64,000 nucleotides of DNA from Edolisoma coerulescens. Its lineage: Eukaryota > Chordata > Aves > Passeriformes > Campephagidae. Position 1 is the stretch's first letter. Each line of letters begins with the position of its first letter. The stretch covers positions 1,350,766 to 1,414,765 of the forward strand of contig VWZW01002569.1 in the NCBI GenBank assembly GCA_013397115.1. The letters run 5' to 3'. Positions 25,201 through 38,900 of the stretch are shown piece after piece. The position numbers and the translations under genes were made by a program. The notes beneath the pieces are model-generated. The model did not search any database. It saw only the letters and a list, made by a program, of their open reading frames with translations, and was not told where the DNA came from.

Positions 25201-28200
25201 AAACCAGATTGCAGTGTACCTGTGAGATGCTTTTTTGAGCATGAATACCTGACTACTGAACACCATTTTTTATTATCTTCTCTAGGGAGCATTCCTTGTT
25301 CCTTGCTGAAGAAGTAAGTCTTCCTCTGCAATCTTAAGACACTGGATAGACGGGTGGCAAGTAGGAACAGGCAAACCAATCCTTTCTGTAGTCCTTAGCT
25401 CCCTGCAGTTCTGGGCAGACTTGCAGCTTTCCTTAGAATGGATCCCCTGCATGTGTTTTTAACACAAAGGCATGGAAAACATGATGGAAAACTGCTGTGG
25501 CATAAGTACTAAAAGCAGGTTGACTTTGACTTATGATTTCTGCTGAAGCAGAGCTGTAGCTGTCCATAATAATTTCAACATGATGAGTTAGAATTGAATG
25601 CATAAAAAGTGATAGTCGGTAGGTGGCCTTATCTCATCTTAATCTGATCTAAACCAAGCCTAAGTGGTGTAGGCTTTGAGGGAACCAAAACATGGCATTT
25701 TCCTGTGTTCAGATGATCAGTAAACGTCTCAGAAGTTACAATCCTTGGTTGTTCACTGCAATATCTGTCCATTCTTTTTGCTTCTGAATTTTCCTTCCAT
25801 ACCAGACTGAAATTCCCATTTCATGCTTTTTATGCCCTGTGATACAGACACAGAGGAAATGTGCAGTCACAGTCAACTGTGCTGGTGTGGAAAGCAAAGG
25901 AGGGGAACTCTGGATGTGAAGAAAGGTGTGCTAATAGCGTGAAGAAGCAGGCAGACAGAAATGGGGAAGTTGACCCCAAATGGGAAGCTCAGGGGGATGT
26001 GAGCACTCAGGGGCTGTGTCAGGCTCTCCTAATGCTGGGTCGCCTCCCGGATTTTGTGGGGCTCAGGGCATCAGAAAGCTCTCCAGGATCTACCAGGTGC
26101 CAGTCATTCAGTCCCTCTAATTTTAGTTACCATGACCAAGCGGGCAGAGGGTGTAAAATGCAGGAACAAGCACTGCACAGACCACGTGCTCAGTGGTGTC
26201 ACACGTGTTCAGCCAGCGTGGCTTTGTGGGGTCTGTATGGGCCTCGTGAGGTGCAGCCAGAAAACATCATGCTGACTTCCCTGTGGCTGAAAAGGTGCTG
26301 CACCAGGCAGATACATGTTTGAAAGAAAGCAATTAGAGAAAGCAGCAATTGTAGCACCATCATAAACATATCTATTCATATGTGGTTAATAGCATAAGTA
26401 ACTCTGGCTGTCTTTTGGGAAATTGTGCTCCTTTTTTATTTCATTAGCTAATAACTCTCTGACAACTGAGTCATCAAATTACAATAAAAGAATAGAAAAA
26501 TATTTTTAAGAGTGAAAATTTTAGCCAGTGTCTGACAATTATGGACGTACTTGCTTTCATTGGAAAAATTATTTAGATAAGAACATGGGACACATCCAGT
26601 AGGAGAAAGAAATACAGGCATGTCTGTCACTACAGAAGTACCCGAAAGCAAGCAGTCCAGGAAAAGGAGAGATAAAATGGGGTAGAGTTAGAAATTTGAA
26701 TATTTCAGTTGCATTAGCTGCAGATACTCTGTATGTAGCTTATAGCTTCTACTCTCCATTTATGTATTTAATAGCATACAGAAAATGAAAAGAACTAGGT
26801 AGTTTTGAAAACTTATTAGATTATTAAACTCTAAAGCAGAAAGGCCACTATTGTGGTAAAAGATAAGAATTTTGGCATGTTTCAGTTTTCTTGCTGTTAA
26901 TGCACATCTTCTTTTTGCTCATACCTATCCTATATGGAAAAACATTGCCATTCATTTCCATCAATTATTTCAAGTTACATTTCTAGTTCACAATCCAGTT
27001 TGGTCATTTGCTCACATTATTAAACAGTGGTCTTTATTAGTTAAGGCATCTAAAAAACTATTGTGCTTAGTATGTTTGTGTATGCTTCAAAATATTCTAG
27101 AAACTTACCATTGTTCTTAGCTTCTAAATTTGTAATTCTTCAGTATGCTGATTAAAAAAAATAACCACCATGGGACAAAGAAGAAACTCAGTTCCTGCTC
27201 CAGACCCTGCCTCTGAGTCAGGACACGACTTGGAGGCGAATTTTGGCACAGTTGCTGGAGAGGAGTGGCACCTCGGTCAGCACAGTGCTGTGCCAGTGGG
27301 TCTGCCTCCCTGGCAAAGAGCCGCCATGCACCAATAAGCACCAGCAAGGACTCTGGCCATCAGTGTTTCTGCCCTGTGAGCAGAAAGAAAAGTTTGGGGG
27401 TTGATTTGTTTGTTTGTTCTCCTTTCCAAAGTGTGTTCTGGTCTTTTGATGGCAAGTGCTTTACAAACACTGGACATGATGACATGCTTCCCAAGTAAGC
27501 AAGTAAATAAGTTTAGTAATGATAGCCTTGGCCTAGTGTGCCATTAGTCTGAGCACTGTACAGTCATAATGAAGGACGGCATTTGTTGTGCAGAACTGCA
27601 AAATTAAGGGAGGGGAGATCAGACAGCTGCAGCAAAAAGTTAATTATCAGGCAGGATGACACTGCTTGGTCAGGCTAAAAAGCACTCTCCTGGCACGCAG
27701 ATTATTTAACCACCACTGTTGTTGGCGGTGCAAGGTCAGATAAGGGAAGAGATTAAAATTTAGGTTCGTGAATGTCCTCAGGGGTCTGCTTTTCTTGCAT
27801 ATATAGTGGAAATAGAGTCAATAATGTCAGAGTCCATACAGGTGAAGAAGAAGTGGTTGGAGCCTGCACTGTGCCACAAAATACCACAGCTAATGAAGGT
27901 CTAATGCCCCCTGTACCAAGATGACTATTTTGGTATTGAAAGTGACTTCTTCACTGGCACTGTGATTGCCTCCTAAGAAGCTGATCATGCTTTCCCTAAT
28001 CTCTTTCCTTGATGAGCTGCCTGAAGAAGTAGAGCAACAGCAGAGTCAGCATAAAGCTTCACCTAGGTCTTCACTCCACTCATTGTTGCACTAATTATTA
28101 ATAAGTTATTATGACCAGGTTTTGGGTATCTGAGCAATTACAGTGCCATTCATGTGGTTTTATACAGTGGCCAGGCCACAGGAGGAATGGCCTGAGCAAC

Positions 28201-28426
28201 TCTGTTCATTGACAGGAGTTATTTACTTTTACATTTCCTTACCATCTCCAGGTGCAGGGCTTCAGTGAAATTAAACAAAATTGCTGGCCTCCTAAAGGTC
28301 TGCAGAGGCATCAAGAAATTGTCCATTTCTATGCATGGGGCAGTGTTGTTGAAATGGTATTACTTTAGAGCCACTTTGAAAAAATGTATTTATACTATCT
28401 TTTAACTGGAATCTAAGCACTTTTGG

Positions 28427-28446
28427 TTGTTTGTTTGTTTGTTTTG
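28427..28446 (+). repeat. (TTTG)n microsatellite
   Basis: About four tandem TTTG units form a short simple repeat. Confidence 0.8.
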
Positions 28447-28987
28447 TAATGGAAAAGGCCACTGAATAATTTATATACATTCACTAAGGCAATTTCAGGA
28501 GACTAATACTGTCGAGGTTCCAAATATATAAGGATTATTAAAGCCTCATACTAAGGCAACTAGAGAAACTGTTCTCCTGGAAAGGAATTAAATAACAGTT
28601 TTGAATGTCTTTTTTTAATCTATCTTGCTGTTGTGCCTGCAGGCCTTCCTAACCTCTTATTATACTGACATGCTATAAAGAGGCATTATAGCTCTGAGCC
28701 TTGGTCGGGACAGGATGAAACAGTTTGGTGAACATCCCTGATGGACCAGGGAAGGGAGTAAGAGGAGAGGTCTCTTATTACAGCCTGGACTGGAGCCTAT
28801 TTATCTAATTGTTTAATCTTCCTGTCAGAAAAGCATTGTTTAGCACTTTTTAAGAACTGTATCTTTATTTCCCCTTCTTTCAAAGGCTGATTCTTTCATA
28901 AGAAGAGGTAGGGGAACCCATATGCAAGGAAGGGGGTGGCTGTTCCTTCCTGTGGAGCATAGGGCAGCAGCCCCGGGGCCAGGAGGA

Positions 28988-29008
28988 GGGAGGGCAGCAG
29001 GGAGGGGG
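28988..29008 (+). other. Canonical G-quadruplex motif
   Basis: Four G runs (28988-28990, 28992-28994, 29000-29002 and 29004-29008) are separated by loops of 1, 5 and 1 bases, which fits the G3+N1-7 rule on the + (DHRSX sense) strand. It sits at the end of a G-rich stretch starting near 28975, about 1.75 kb upstream of exon A. Folding in the nascent transcript is plausible but untested. Confidence 0.65.
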
Positions 29009-30759
29009 AAAAACACCATGAGCCTCTGAAACCCCAGTCCTTTGATGTGGTGGCCAAAACCATCCTGGAGACTGAGCATCTGTGCAGAGGTTGCCACAGC
29101 CTGGGTAATCTGGGAGCTCATTGAAACCAAACAGGACAGTAAGGGCTCACCCTGCAAGGACACGGTGAGCGAGAGGAGAAGCTTTGTACAGCCTTTGTCT
29201 TTCTCTCAGATGGACCTAGTCACTGAAGGTTGCTCAGTATTGTTTGACTTTCTCAATTTGAAACACCTTTTGCTCTTCCTTGGAAAATTCACTTTGAGGA
29301 AGAGGTTCAAGCAAATCCACCTCAGAGCCTTAGTGTCTTGGTGGGGTGGAGCTGACAACAGTTAGCTGACTTGGGCTCCCACAGTGACAAGTAGGAAACC
29401 AGAAGAGAGACAAATATCTGTGGTAGAGGCCCATATTTTCTTCCTTAAAGCATGGCTAGTGCTGAAACAAACCAAAAGCCTGCCATGCAATATATACTTT
29501 TTTAAACACTAAAACAGTTGGACAAGGTCATAATTTTCTTTCTTTTTCCCCTTTGCAGAGCTTCTAAATAATTTTGATAGTTTGTGTGGGGATAGCTACT
29601 GCTGTTGGCAGCGGGCACTGCTTGTTTTCACTTTGCAACTCTGGTCATGGCTTCATGCAAGGCAAGGCAACCAGTGAGTCAGTACTGTGAGAGCCAGGGG
29701 TTGAAAGCTGAACAACTGCAGCAAGAGGAGAATTTTCAGACCTGATGGGTTTAAAGTTACTGGGGGATTTAAGTAATATTTTTTATTTTAACTAATTAAT
29801 TTTGTAGCATTCTAGTGAAGGTCAATGGCTGACTAGTGCTTTGCACAAAAGGATGCTTGTTTGATATGTGTTTTCTTGGAAATAAAGACTGGTATCAAAT
29901 ATGTTTTGAGAAACTGACATCCTGCCCCTTGAGCAATACTGTTGGTGCAGTCAGATTGCCAACCCCCTGCCCCTGCCACCCTGCCCTTTGACCAACACCA
30001 GCAGTGTAGGCAGGATGCCGCCCACAATATCCATGTGAGGTATGGGTCTCTCAAATCACACTGCCATTGCCGAAGCCAAGGGTCAGCATTACTCTTACCC
30101 ACATTTAAATGGCGTTTTCATGGCTGGTTGTTGCTCCCAGGTGACCTGGACACCAGATGTCCCTGGATGCCCACAGGAGCCACAGAATTACTTAATGCTG
30201 CTGTGTTTGCTATCAGTGATCAGTGGAGTTGCTGTATGGGTGTGCTGCTGCTCATCTCTCCTACTGGCAATAAAGCTCTGTTTCATAAACTCTTCCAACC
30301 AGAGATACTCAGCAGATAATCTGGAGAAAAATGAAGGGCAGAAGGAAACCTTGCAGTGTCTGATGTGCCTTCTCCTCTCCCCATTTGATTTCCAGCTGCT
30401 GTGCCCTGATCATCTCAGTGCTGCAGCGCTGTAGCCCATCTTCCCAAATGGTAGCAGTAGTAAGAACAGTAGGGCTGGTGCATATTTGCTTCATTTGATG
30501 CCCTTCTTCACCTCCTGGCAGCAACTTTCCCCACATTCACTCTGTGAAGAATCAGTAGTTTCAAAATAGAAATGAAGGGAGGAAGGAGAAAGAAAGAAAC
30601 TCCTGAGAACAGCTTCACCCATGATTTTGAAAAGCCTATTATCTTTTCAAAACCTTTGTTTTACTGGTGACATTATCACCGGAGTCCTTGTTGATGTCTA
30701 TGTGTTTTCATGTCATTGTAACTGACTTAACTTTGTTTTTGTCTCCTCTTCTCTCCCAG

Positions 30760-30861
30760 TGGAGTTTTTATACTGTGATTTGGCTTCCATGAAGTCTATA
30801 CGGCGATTTGTGCAGCAGTTTAGAGCAAAGAATTGTCCACTCCATGTCCTGGTGAATAATG
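30760..30861 (+). CDS. DHRSX: DHRSX internal exon A (SDR beta-strand/NN segment)
   Basis: This 102-bp internal exon encodes the middle of the Rossmann fold of a short-chain dehydrogenase/reductase. It is preceded by a strong pyrimidine tract ending in CAG (AG at 30758-30759) and followed by GTGAGT (from 30862). The first two bases complete a Val codon begun in an unseen upstream exon, and the last base G starts an Ala codon completed in exon B, so both flanking introns are phase 1. The peptide begins EFLYCDLASMKSIRRFVQQF and ends LHVLVNN. The Asp at 30777-30779 (CDLAS) is the usual SDR cofactor-adenine contact, and the Asn pair at 30855-30860 is the first half of the NNAG motif. It closely matches remembered human DHRSX (VEFLYCDLASM, PLHVLINN). 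The frame stays open past the donor to a stop at 31002-31004, but that tail is intronic. A related RDH/WWOX-type SDR is much less likely. Confidence 0.93.
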
Positions 30862-32941
30862 GTGAGTTCTGTTTTTTTGTTCACATATCTGCAGGGGAAG
30901 ATGTGACAAACGGAGCTCTTGTCTATCACTTCACATTTCAAATAGATTATCTGAACCATACAGCAGGTTACCATAGGGCTGCATTAACTGGGATGTCTTT
31001 CTAGAGTTTAATTGCAATTTTTTGAGAGATTGTCAGGTGAGCAGTCTGAATACTTCAATTCCACGCCTGCTCATGATGTTATTGCAAGTCTTATTGGTTC
31101 CTTTGCTGTGATTTTTTAGCTCTCCAGCACCAAAAATAATGCAATTATGCAAGAATTGGAGCGCCTCTAAGAAAAATAAGAAAGGAAAGAGAAGCTGTAC
31201 TTCATACAAGTAGCAAACCTGTCTTTTCACCTTTATTTACTTTCTCTCCCCTCATATTCTTCCCTGCATAAACACTTTTTTACTGTGGTTGAGTGATGAG
31301 CTGGGCTGGGGGTTTAATCCACCTGAAATATAATCTGGCAAATCATCCAGCAACCTCAGAGAAGTCACTGCATAGATCCAGGCGCTACTGGAAATTTGTT
31401 CATAAAACTGCATCCTCAGTGGTCAGAGCACAAATTAAAAGGACAATATTTATCTTGCATTCATACAATTATCAACTGAATCTCATTATTCTTAGAGATG
31501 TTAGCTTTTGTTATTCACATACTTGCTATCTAATTTTGTATTGTAGCCACAGTATTTTTGGAAGCCAGGTGTACAACAATTTTCCTCCAGAAACCATGCA
31601 TGCTCTGCTTGCACTGTCCTAGAGGGGATTTTTCACCTGTCTTATTTAACTAGGGGAAAAACCCGCCAGCAACAATTTAGGCTTCTTTTAGAAGTCTGCT
31701 GCTGTTCTATGCTGCTGTTCTTGTTTTCCCAACTATTTACATATGTTTTTATTAAGACATCCCAGAGAACTTTTTCTGTTTTCCTGTGCACACTTCAATC
31801 CTGGTGAGAGCAAACATGCTGTAAATGAATAAGTTTGTTATATTCATTGATGCCTTAAAGAGCTCTCAGTAACACAAGTAAATACTGCAATAAAAAAAAA
31901 TCAAGTGTTTTTTATTTGCTGATTGATATGAAACATTTGTGAAATGTTCAGCGAAGTGTCCATTTTTCTTTGATTAGTCAAAAAATCCTGCTATTATTGT
32001 TTTAATTATGCAATAATTAGAGGTAGTGGATATTTAAGCCTAGTTAAAAAGTCTTTCCAGATTTACTTTTAAACATGCACAGTAAAAACTGTTACACATA
32101 CGGGAACAACACTATTTGAAAAAACAGCATTTTGTGGAAAAAAGGGTTTTTAATTCTATGAATCCATCAGTCATCCCTTGCCCTGCACTAGTTTTCAGCA
32201 TGAGCAAAGTCAGCATTGTCAGCAGTGGCTTGGAGGCCAGTTGGGGGAAAAATGATGAGGCTGAAGTAACTGGGAAGCCCTCTGGAATAAAGGATTTTTT
32301 TTCTGCCCTAGCCTCTGCAGAACTGAGATGGATGAAAATTAAATATGTCTTCTTATCCAAGAAACAAAGTTGTATGAAAATAGGTCTCCTAATGTTCCTA
32401 ATATGTTACTAGAACAAAGAGTATAAGCCCAAAATTTCTTTTAAGAAAGGAGCTTGAGACTAAAATTTGTCTGATTCAGTTTATGTGTTTGTGACTTGCA
32501 AGAAAAGCATGTGATTTGGCTTATGCTTTTTTACCAAATACAGTTGGCAAGAGAAATCTGTTGTTTGAGAAAATCCTTTTAGAATCTACAATGAAATGAA
32601 TGGTCCAAATCTGCTTTTTGCCTTATCTTTAACAGAATCACTTCCAAAGCATAGGTAAAGAAGCCCATAAAACTAGGTTAGTCTCTGGCCATTGCCTGGG
32701 AATGACTCCACTTTTTAAAGTTCTTTCTGGCATCTTTTATTTTTATGGTCTTTTTTATCTCATTTTGTAAATAATCTGTAGCATTTAGTTTTGTTGCTAG
32801 TTTCATAGTGAAAGACCAAATGTTTCCTTGCTACATAAGAGGAAAATGAACAAACCTCATAGAGGAGAAATGGCCTGATGCAAAAACCATCAGTGTTGAC
32901 CACAAGCAAGACAAGTGCTGACCTTTGGGCTATCTGGTTGG

Positions 32942-32984
32942 CTTTTCTTTTTCCCTTTCCCTTCCTCCTTCCTCCTTTTTTCTC
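32942..32984 (+). repeat. 43-nt uninterrupted polypyrimidine tract
   Basis: A run of only C and T (CTTTT, TTTCCC and CTTCCTCC-type units) is followed after one A by seven more T. Such homopyrimidine tracts can adopt triplex (H-DNA) structures. It lies in the exon A-B intron, with no nearby exon for which it would serve as an acceptor tract. Confidence 0.8.
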
Positions 32985-35900
32985 ATTTTTTTACTGTAAC
33001 TCAATGCACCAAGGAGGATGATTCAGCCCATCACGGACTGCAGAGCTGGAAGCATTACTCTCTCAAAAGCCTCATCACAGTTTCCAGTTCTACTGTCTTT
33101 CCCATAGGATTTCTTGGACACAAGCTTGGATACCTGGAAGAGGACAATGCTTGCAATATTGAAATGTCAAATGGGAATGAGTTGTTGGGCACGTAGTGAG
33201 AGTGTCTTTGGTCAGAAAACTCTGCTGTCAGCTGAAAGGCATTTTTCATCACTTTTGATACCTTGCAAGACATCACATAATGACATTGATTTTCTTGTGT
33301 CTCAGTGTATGCCTTTAGAATAGTAGGTTTCTTAGTGTCACCTGGACCATTTTATTTCTTACAGATCTCAAAGCTCTAGCATTCGTGATATGAAAAGTTA
33401 TTTTTATATTTTACCACATGAATAAGAGCTTGTGGGCCAGACAGCTACACAGTGCATGTATAGGCAAGCATATGCTTTTAAGAGTCTGGCCAAAAATCTA
33501 TGGGGTAATGGAGAGTCTCCATTAGGTTTTCAAAATCAGACTTTGGTGCGTCCCATGACTACTGAATCAGACTATCAGCAAGCTAGTAAATTTTTTTTTC
33601 TCTGTCTTCATAGGACCAAACATTTTATTATCAGGGCTGTACTCTTCTATTATATTTAGTGTAAAAATGCAAGAATTGTTACACTGAAATTTTTGCACTA
33701 CATATTAGTATTATTTAATTGCTTTAAATCTAAATCTTTTTAATTGATTGATATAATCATGTGTACATGTTAGTGAACTTTCCACATATTATCTCCATGA
33801 ATATGTATCCTGTATGTATGTGAAGGTGTATGATATTTGTTGAGGGCTTGTGCAAACCTGTCAAAAAACCAAACATTTGAAGATGAATTGGTGAAAGTTC
33901 TAACATTTTATAATAATGCAAACTATGAAATTAACATTGAAATATTATTAAAGGCAGGGGATTTCGTGTGAATTACTGTACTAAATAAATAATCAACACT
34001 ACATGTCTGACCTAAGATTGTTATGAAATTCAGCATTTTTTCAGGACACTGGTGATTTTTTTTAAATTGCCTCTTCATCACTTGCTCTCTGTCCCTCGCC
34101 TAACTCAAGGATTTAGTTGGAAATTAAATTAATACCAAAATCTTGAGTTTCAAAGTATTCTCCTAGAGCTAAACATCTAGGTCCCACAATAATCTAGTGA
34201 AGGTTTAGGTATCCAACTGAATGGAGATTAGTGCACTAGTCACCTCCTCTTTTTGTTATAGCTTATTTTAGCATGTACATTTAACTTTCTAATTTCTAAT
34301 TTAAAAGGAAAAATTTGGTTGAATGCACACATTATTTCAGCTGACAAATAAGGGCCTGTTTTTCCATTACTATGCTTTCTGCATCAGTAATGTGCATGCT
34401 CAGCTCTTGGTTTTTAAAATAAACAAAACATATTAAAAATGCAAATAGAGCATTATATAAACTTTTTTTAAATATAATGTGCTAGTGTTAAAAAGTGAAA
34501 AATGCTATGACATAGAAAAAAAATTCATTTTCTGTAGAAAACAAGCAGTAAGCTAAATGGTTGAACTGTGTGCCACAGAAAGAGGGATGCAGCACAAGCA
34601 GTGCAGAAAGCTTAATCTGACAGAAGGTCAGAAGAATGTGTCTTCTACTCTGCTAATTAGCAATTGGGTGCTAATTTTTAGTTTTGTTTTGGAAAGAACT
34701 GTGTCTTTGTACAGCTGAACAGCATTTAGCAAATTACAGCATGTACACTAGTGTTAATTATTTAATACATTCCTAAAAATGCTGTTAAAATGCATTAGAA
34801 AGTCTGCTGTCTTCTTGTGGTTGAAAAAGGGACAGATACAAAAACACTCTGTAAAATTCCATGACTGGCAGTCACTGTTCCATGCCAGCGATGTTTTTTC
34901 TAACCTTGAAGGCAGTCATTTTCTCTGTGTGCTAGAACTGTTTCTCAGCACCTTGTAGTTAATGTTCTTGCTTGCATGTTGTTTACAGTACTCAATGATC
35001 TTAAAACCAAGAGACCCAACACCAAAATCACAAGATATTTAGTGATACCAGAATGCCTCTGGATGCCAAACATCCACTGTCTAACTCATTAACAATGAAA
35101 TGCCAACTTAGAGATTTCAGGCTATTGTTAGCCTGTTGCAGACAGATTACAGTTAATATATTTTAGGTTGAAGCCTATCTAAGCCAATTTAAAATCAATA
35201 TTTCTGAACTGCCAGCTAATTCAGATGATCATATTTCATACTTCGTGGATCATCTGAGAAATTATCAATCTCTTGATAGAATGAATAAGTCTGTATAATC
35301 TTACCTCTTCAGTTCCTAGAGTACATTAAAAGCTGTATCAGTACCTGAGTATGTGAAACATATATATTTCCTTGTGTTACCTACACACAATCCAGCCATG
35401 TGCAGGTCAGCCATAATCCTTTGCCAGGAATCTCTTGAATAGTCCCATGGGTGCTGTCATGGTTGATCATATATTAAATTAGTCTTGCATTTGAGTATTT
35501 TCAGGATCAGATCTTCAGAAGTGTGAAATTTGGGGACTGGGAACAAGGGCATGTGTCAAATGCAAACAATTTTATAGATACTTACTTACTCACAGGTCAT
35601 ATTTATAGTTGAATTTACTAATAGTTAAATTGTTTGAAATTATCGCTGTTGGATCTATGAAAAGATCCTCTCCCACAGGATTAGGTAAGAGCCAGCTCCC
35701 TTGTCTGTAGCAGCTGCAGGCTACACTGGCTGTTCTGATGAAAAGGAAAGAAACCTCAGAAATGTGGAAATTCACTGGAGAAGGCCTTGAGGGAAAGTTA
35801 GTGAGGAGGGTTGTCGTTGACTCCAGTGAAACTTGGATTTCATCGACAGTCCAGCCACGCAGGAAAGCTGTGGTGAACCCAGGATGTGATATCTCATTAA

Positions 35901-38900
35901 AGTTCTTCCAGTGTCTTGCTTACAACATCACATTTCATCTTTATCCTTCCTCGAAGACAAATTAGAGCAATACCCAAGCAAAGCTGTGGTGGAAAAGGTA
36001 TAGAGGGATAGGAACAAAGAGAGAAGGGGATGAGCAGAAGAGCAAATAGCCTTTACATGTATGTAATGGACGATAAATACTAGGTATCATGAGGGAGCTG
36101 GGCCTTTGGGAGATGGTTTGAGCTGGAAAAGGCAATTTGAGATGGTGGAGAGATTGGTTTACAATGGATTTTCTCTGTGTGATGGGAAAAACTAGATGAT
36201 TCACAAGGACTTTAATATGCAGTCTTAACATGTTCTAGAAAGAGAAGAAACTCTCAGAGCCATATTTTTTTTATCAAGTTCAGGGCATGACAGGTGCCAT
36301 CTTCTCAGATTTTTCAGAAGAGATCATCTTTTAAGAGGGCTGACTGTGGGGAGGCTGGCTGATCGCACACTGCTCTTCACAGGTATTATGTGCCTTGGGT
36401 ATTGCAAGTAACTTGTCTGGGCACATGTGTCAGAGCACCACGACACTAATGATAGTATCCAGCCTGGCTCCTTCAGAGCAACTGAGGGTTGTGCAATGCC
36501 AGCATGTATCTGGGGTACGGACTTTTAGCAGCAGTTGTCAACTAGAGATTTTATTATACTTGGATGGCACTGTTGTCTGCCAGAACTATGTGTATGTTAT
36601 ATGAAGATGTCAGATTTCCTATAAAACGTTTATTTTTTATTGGAAGAACTAATAAGTTAGAGTGGTAACCTTAGACTACTTCTGGCTTTCAAAGAGTAAG
36701 GATTTCATTCATGAAAATCCTGACTTTAGTTTGATATTATCTTTGTCTTTCTGATTATTTCCAAAGCTTTTTCTCTGTCTGTGATATCAAACACTTTGTG
36801 AAAGGGGAAATATCTCAGGCTCCACATGCTGCAGGTTCTTGACCCATTTGCTTTTATGTCTTGAATGTGAACGTTTTATCAGTGGAAGACAGATACAAAA
36901 TTCAGCTATTGATGGATTAGGAAACCCAACCAGTTCTACTTAAGTGTGTGGAACATTTGCCATTGGCCTTTCTGAAAGGCAGGAGTGAGCCATGTTTTAT
37001 TTTTACTTAATCCTTTCATAGCTTTTAGGTAAAAATATTTTTTATACAAATTGCAAACTGAAATATTTTACTTCTAAGAGAATATCCTATTGAATTAGAA
37101 AGCTGTGACTGATCTCCCTATTTTCTGATTGTGAGTGGGATAACTCACCATTGTGCCAACTCAAATAACCAAACAGTTACTGAGCATATTTTTAGGAAAA
37201 GGGGGTTTTTGAGCCAGACCTAATTAGGAATGCTCTGATTTATTTTAGTGTAAAACCTTGATTATAGAATGTATTTTCTTTTTTTAACTGACACATTTTC
37301 CAAGGAACTAGCTTGTGCTGTGTTCACGTGTAGCAGTGTGACATTGATTCAGAAAGTGAATCTGTTCTTATGGAGGTATTACAGACGGTTCAGTTATGTT
37401 CTGAACCTATCAAGATTTGCTTGTTGTTCTCACAGTCCTTGAATGTGGATTGTCTGCATTTTTTTCCTTTTCTTTTCTTTAACGTACTGGGAAACTGAGA
37501 ACTTGTCTTTGCTGGAAAGACACATTGCTTTATCTTCTTTGGCACAGCTGATATAGTGCACTTCTCCCTTGTGAACAGTATAGGTGGGTCTGGGAGCACT
37601 AGCAGCAGACATTACTCAGTTTTCAGTTCCTTACTACTTAGCCAAACTTTTAGTGTTTGGGCTAAGAGTTTCCATGCCAAGTATTTGCCTTAGGCTAACT
37701 TTTTTTAGATTTCATTTTGTAATGCCAGTTAAAACAGTTTATCTGTTTCCAGAACAATAAGACAAACATCTCAGGAGTTTTTTTAATGTCAAAAATGATG
37801 GCAAGGTTTTCATAAAGGCTGTGGTGTTATCACACAGTTTGGAATTGAATGCAGACAAGATGCTGCCTTTGTCTCAGGGGTGGCTGCACCTTTTGCTACA
37901 TTCGGAATATTCCCATGATGGGTCAAGTCAGAAGCCTGCTTAGCGCTGCGCTTTGTAAGCCACCTTTCATGTGTTCCTCACTGAAGATTTTGCCTATACC
38001 AAGCATATCCCAAGTCGAGCCTGAGCAGGTCTTTCTGCCCGAATCACAACCCTGAGTTGTGGTGGGAGGTGCTGTGTGCAGGCAAATGCACCAGCACTGA
38101 GACTGGGCACCAGCATCCCATCTGCTCTTCCTGGCTGCCTCTGAGCTTGGTGGAGATGGGCACTGGGTCTCACTTCAGGGTCCTCCAGTCTCTCCATTGT
38201 CCAGACTGGTGGCCTCAGTCTTCCATGATCTGTGTGACACGTTTCTGTCCCATGAAACATAGACTTTGAAGAGTTGATGGGCAGGAGGAACAAGACGGTT
38301 AGTTGGGAACCATCAGGATGATAGAAACCTTGATGGCAAAACATTCGAATTTTCTGATTAAAGGAGTTTGATAGAGAACTAAACTATAAATGTAGCATAT
38401 ATTCTTGTTAAATATCAGAAAATTAATAAGACAGCAAGTACTGGGGTAGAGCTGGGGTGGGTAGTGAGGACAAAGAGAGTCATTAGGTACGTCTGAACTG
38501 TAGGAAATGTCTCAGTCAGAGGCTGGAAATGCTGAGACACTATATAATTCACAAGGATTGAATCCTTAACCTTGAGGACTGGAGTCTCTGTTGGGCACTA
38601 CGTGATTGAATCTTTTCTTGCAGTGAGGGCGTTCTTGACTGATCTCTTACTTGCAAGTTTACTGATGTTTAACAGAGATAAGAATTATCCCTCCTGGTGG
38701 AGAAGGGATTGGAACCTCTCTTCTGCTTGATCACCCACTTCGATGTAACTTGTACAAAGAAACTTGTAATTTAGTCACAGCTGGCTGAGACTGAAGGTGG
38801 GATGGAGAAGCTGGTAGGAGCCTCAGAGCCAAGGATCATGGCTCCAGCAGGAAACCAGCCTCAGCAGCGAGGTGAGGGTAAGCCAGGTGTGTGACAGGCA

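Larger units (their letters stand above)
1..30759 (+). other. DHRSX: DHRSX upstream intron (start outside window or not detected)
   Basis: Exon A begins inside a codon, so an upstream exon must exist and this sequence is the intron leading into it, at least in its 3' part. I looked for the expected N-terminal SDR coding sequence (a TGGxDGIG-type dinucleotide-binding motif and an IIAGN-type strand) and did not see it, nor a 5' CpG island of the kind expected at the first exon. The open frames here are short and lack recognisable domains. Distinct non-coding content is listed separately: poly-T near 0.8 kb, a GC-rich patch at 8.4-8.75 kb, an A/C-rich tract at 11.93-12.07 kb, a poly-T run at 19.5 kb, a CR1 end at 22.2 kb and a G-rich motif at 29.0 kb. 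A small first or second exon could have escaped reading by eye. Confidence 0.7.

Noticed and set aside
25861..26322. 153-codon + strand open frame
   Set aside because: No recognisable domain, mixed composition, no splice or promoter context; consistent with chance in a moderately GC-rich stretch.
30862..31004. Continuation of the exon A frame to a stop at 31004
   Set aside because: It starts at a consensus GTGAGT donor, has no SDR similarity, and the correct continuation is found in exon B.
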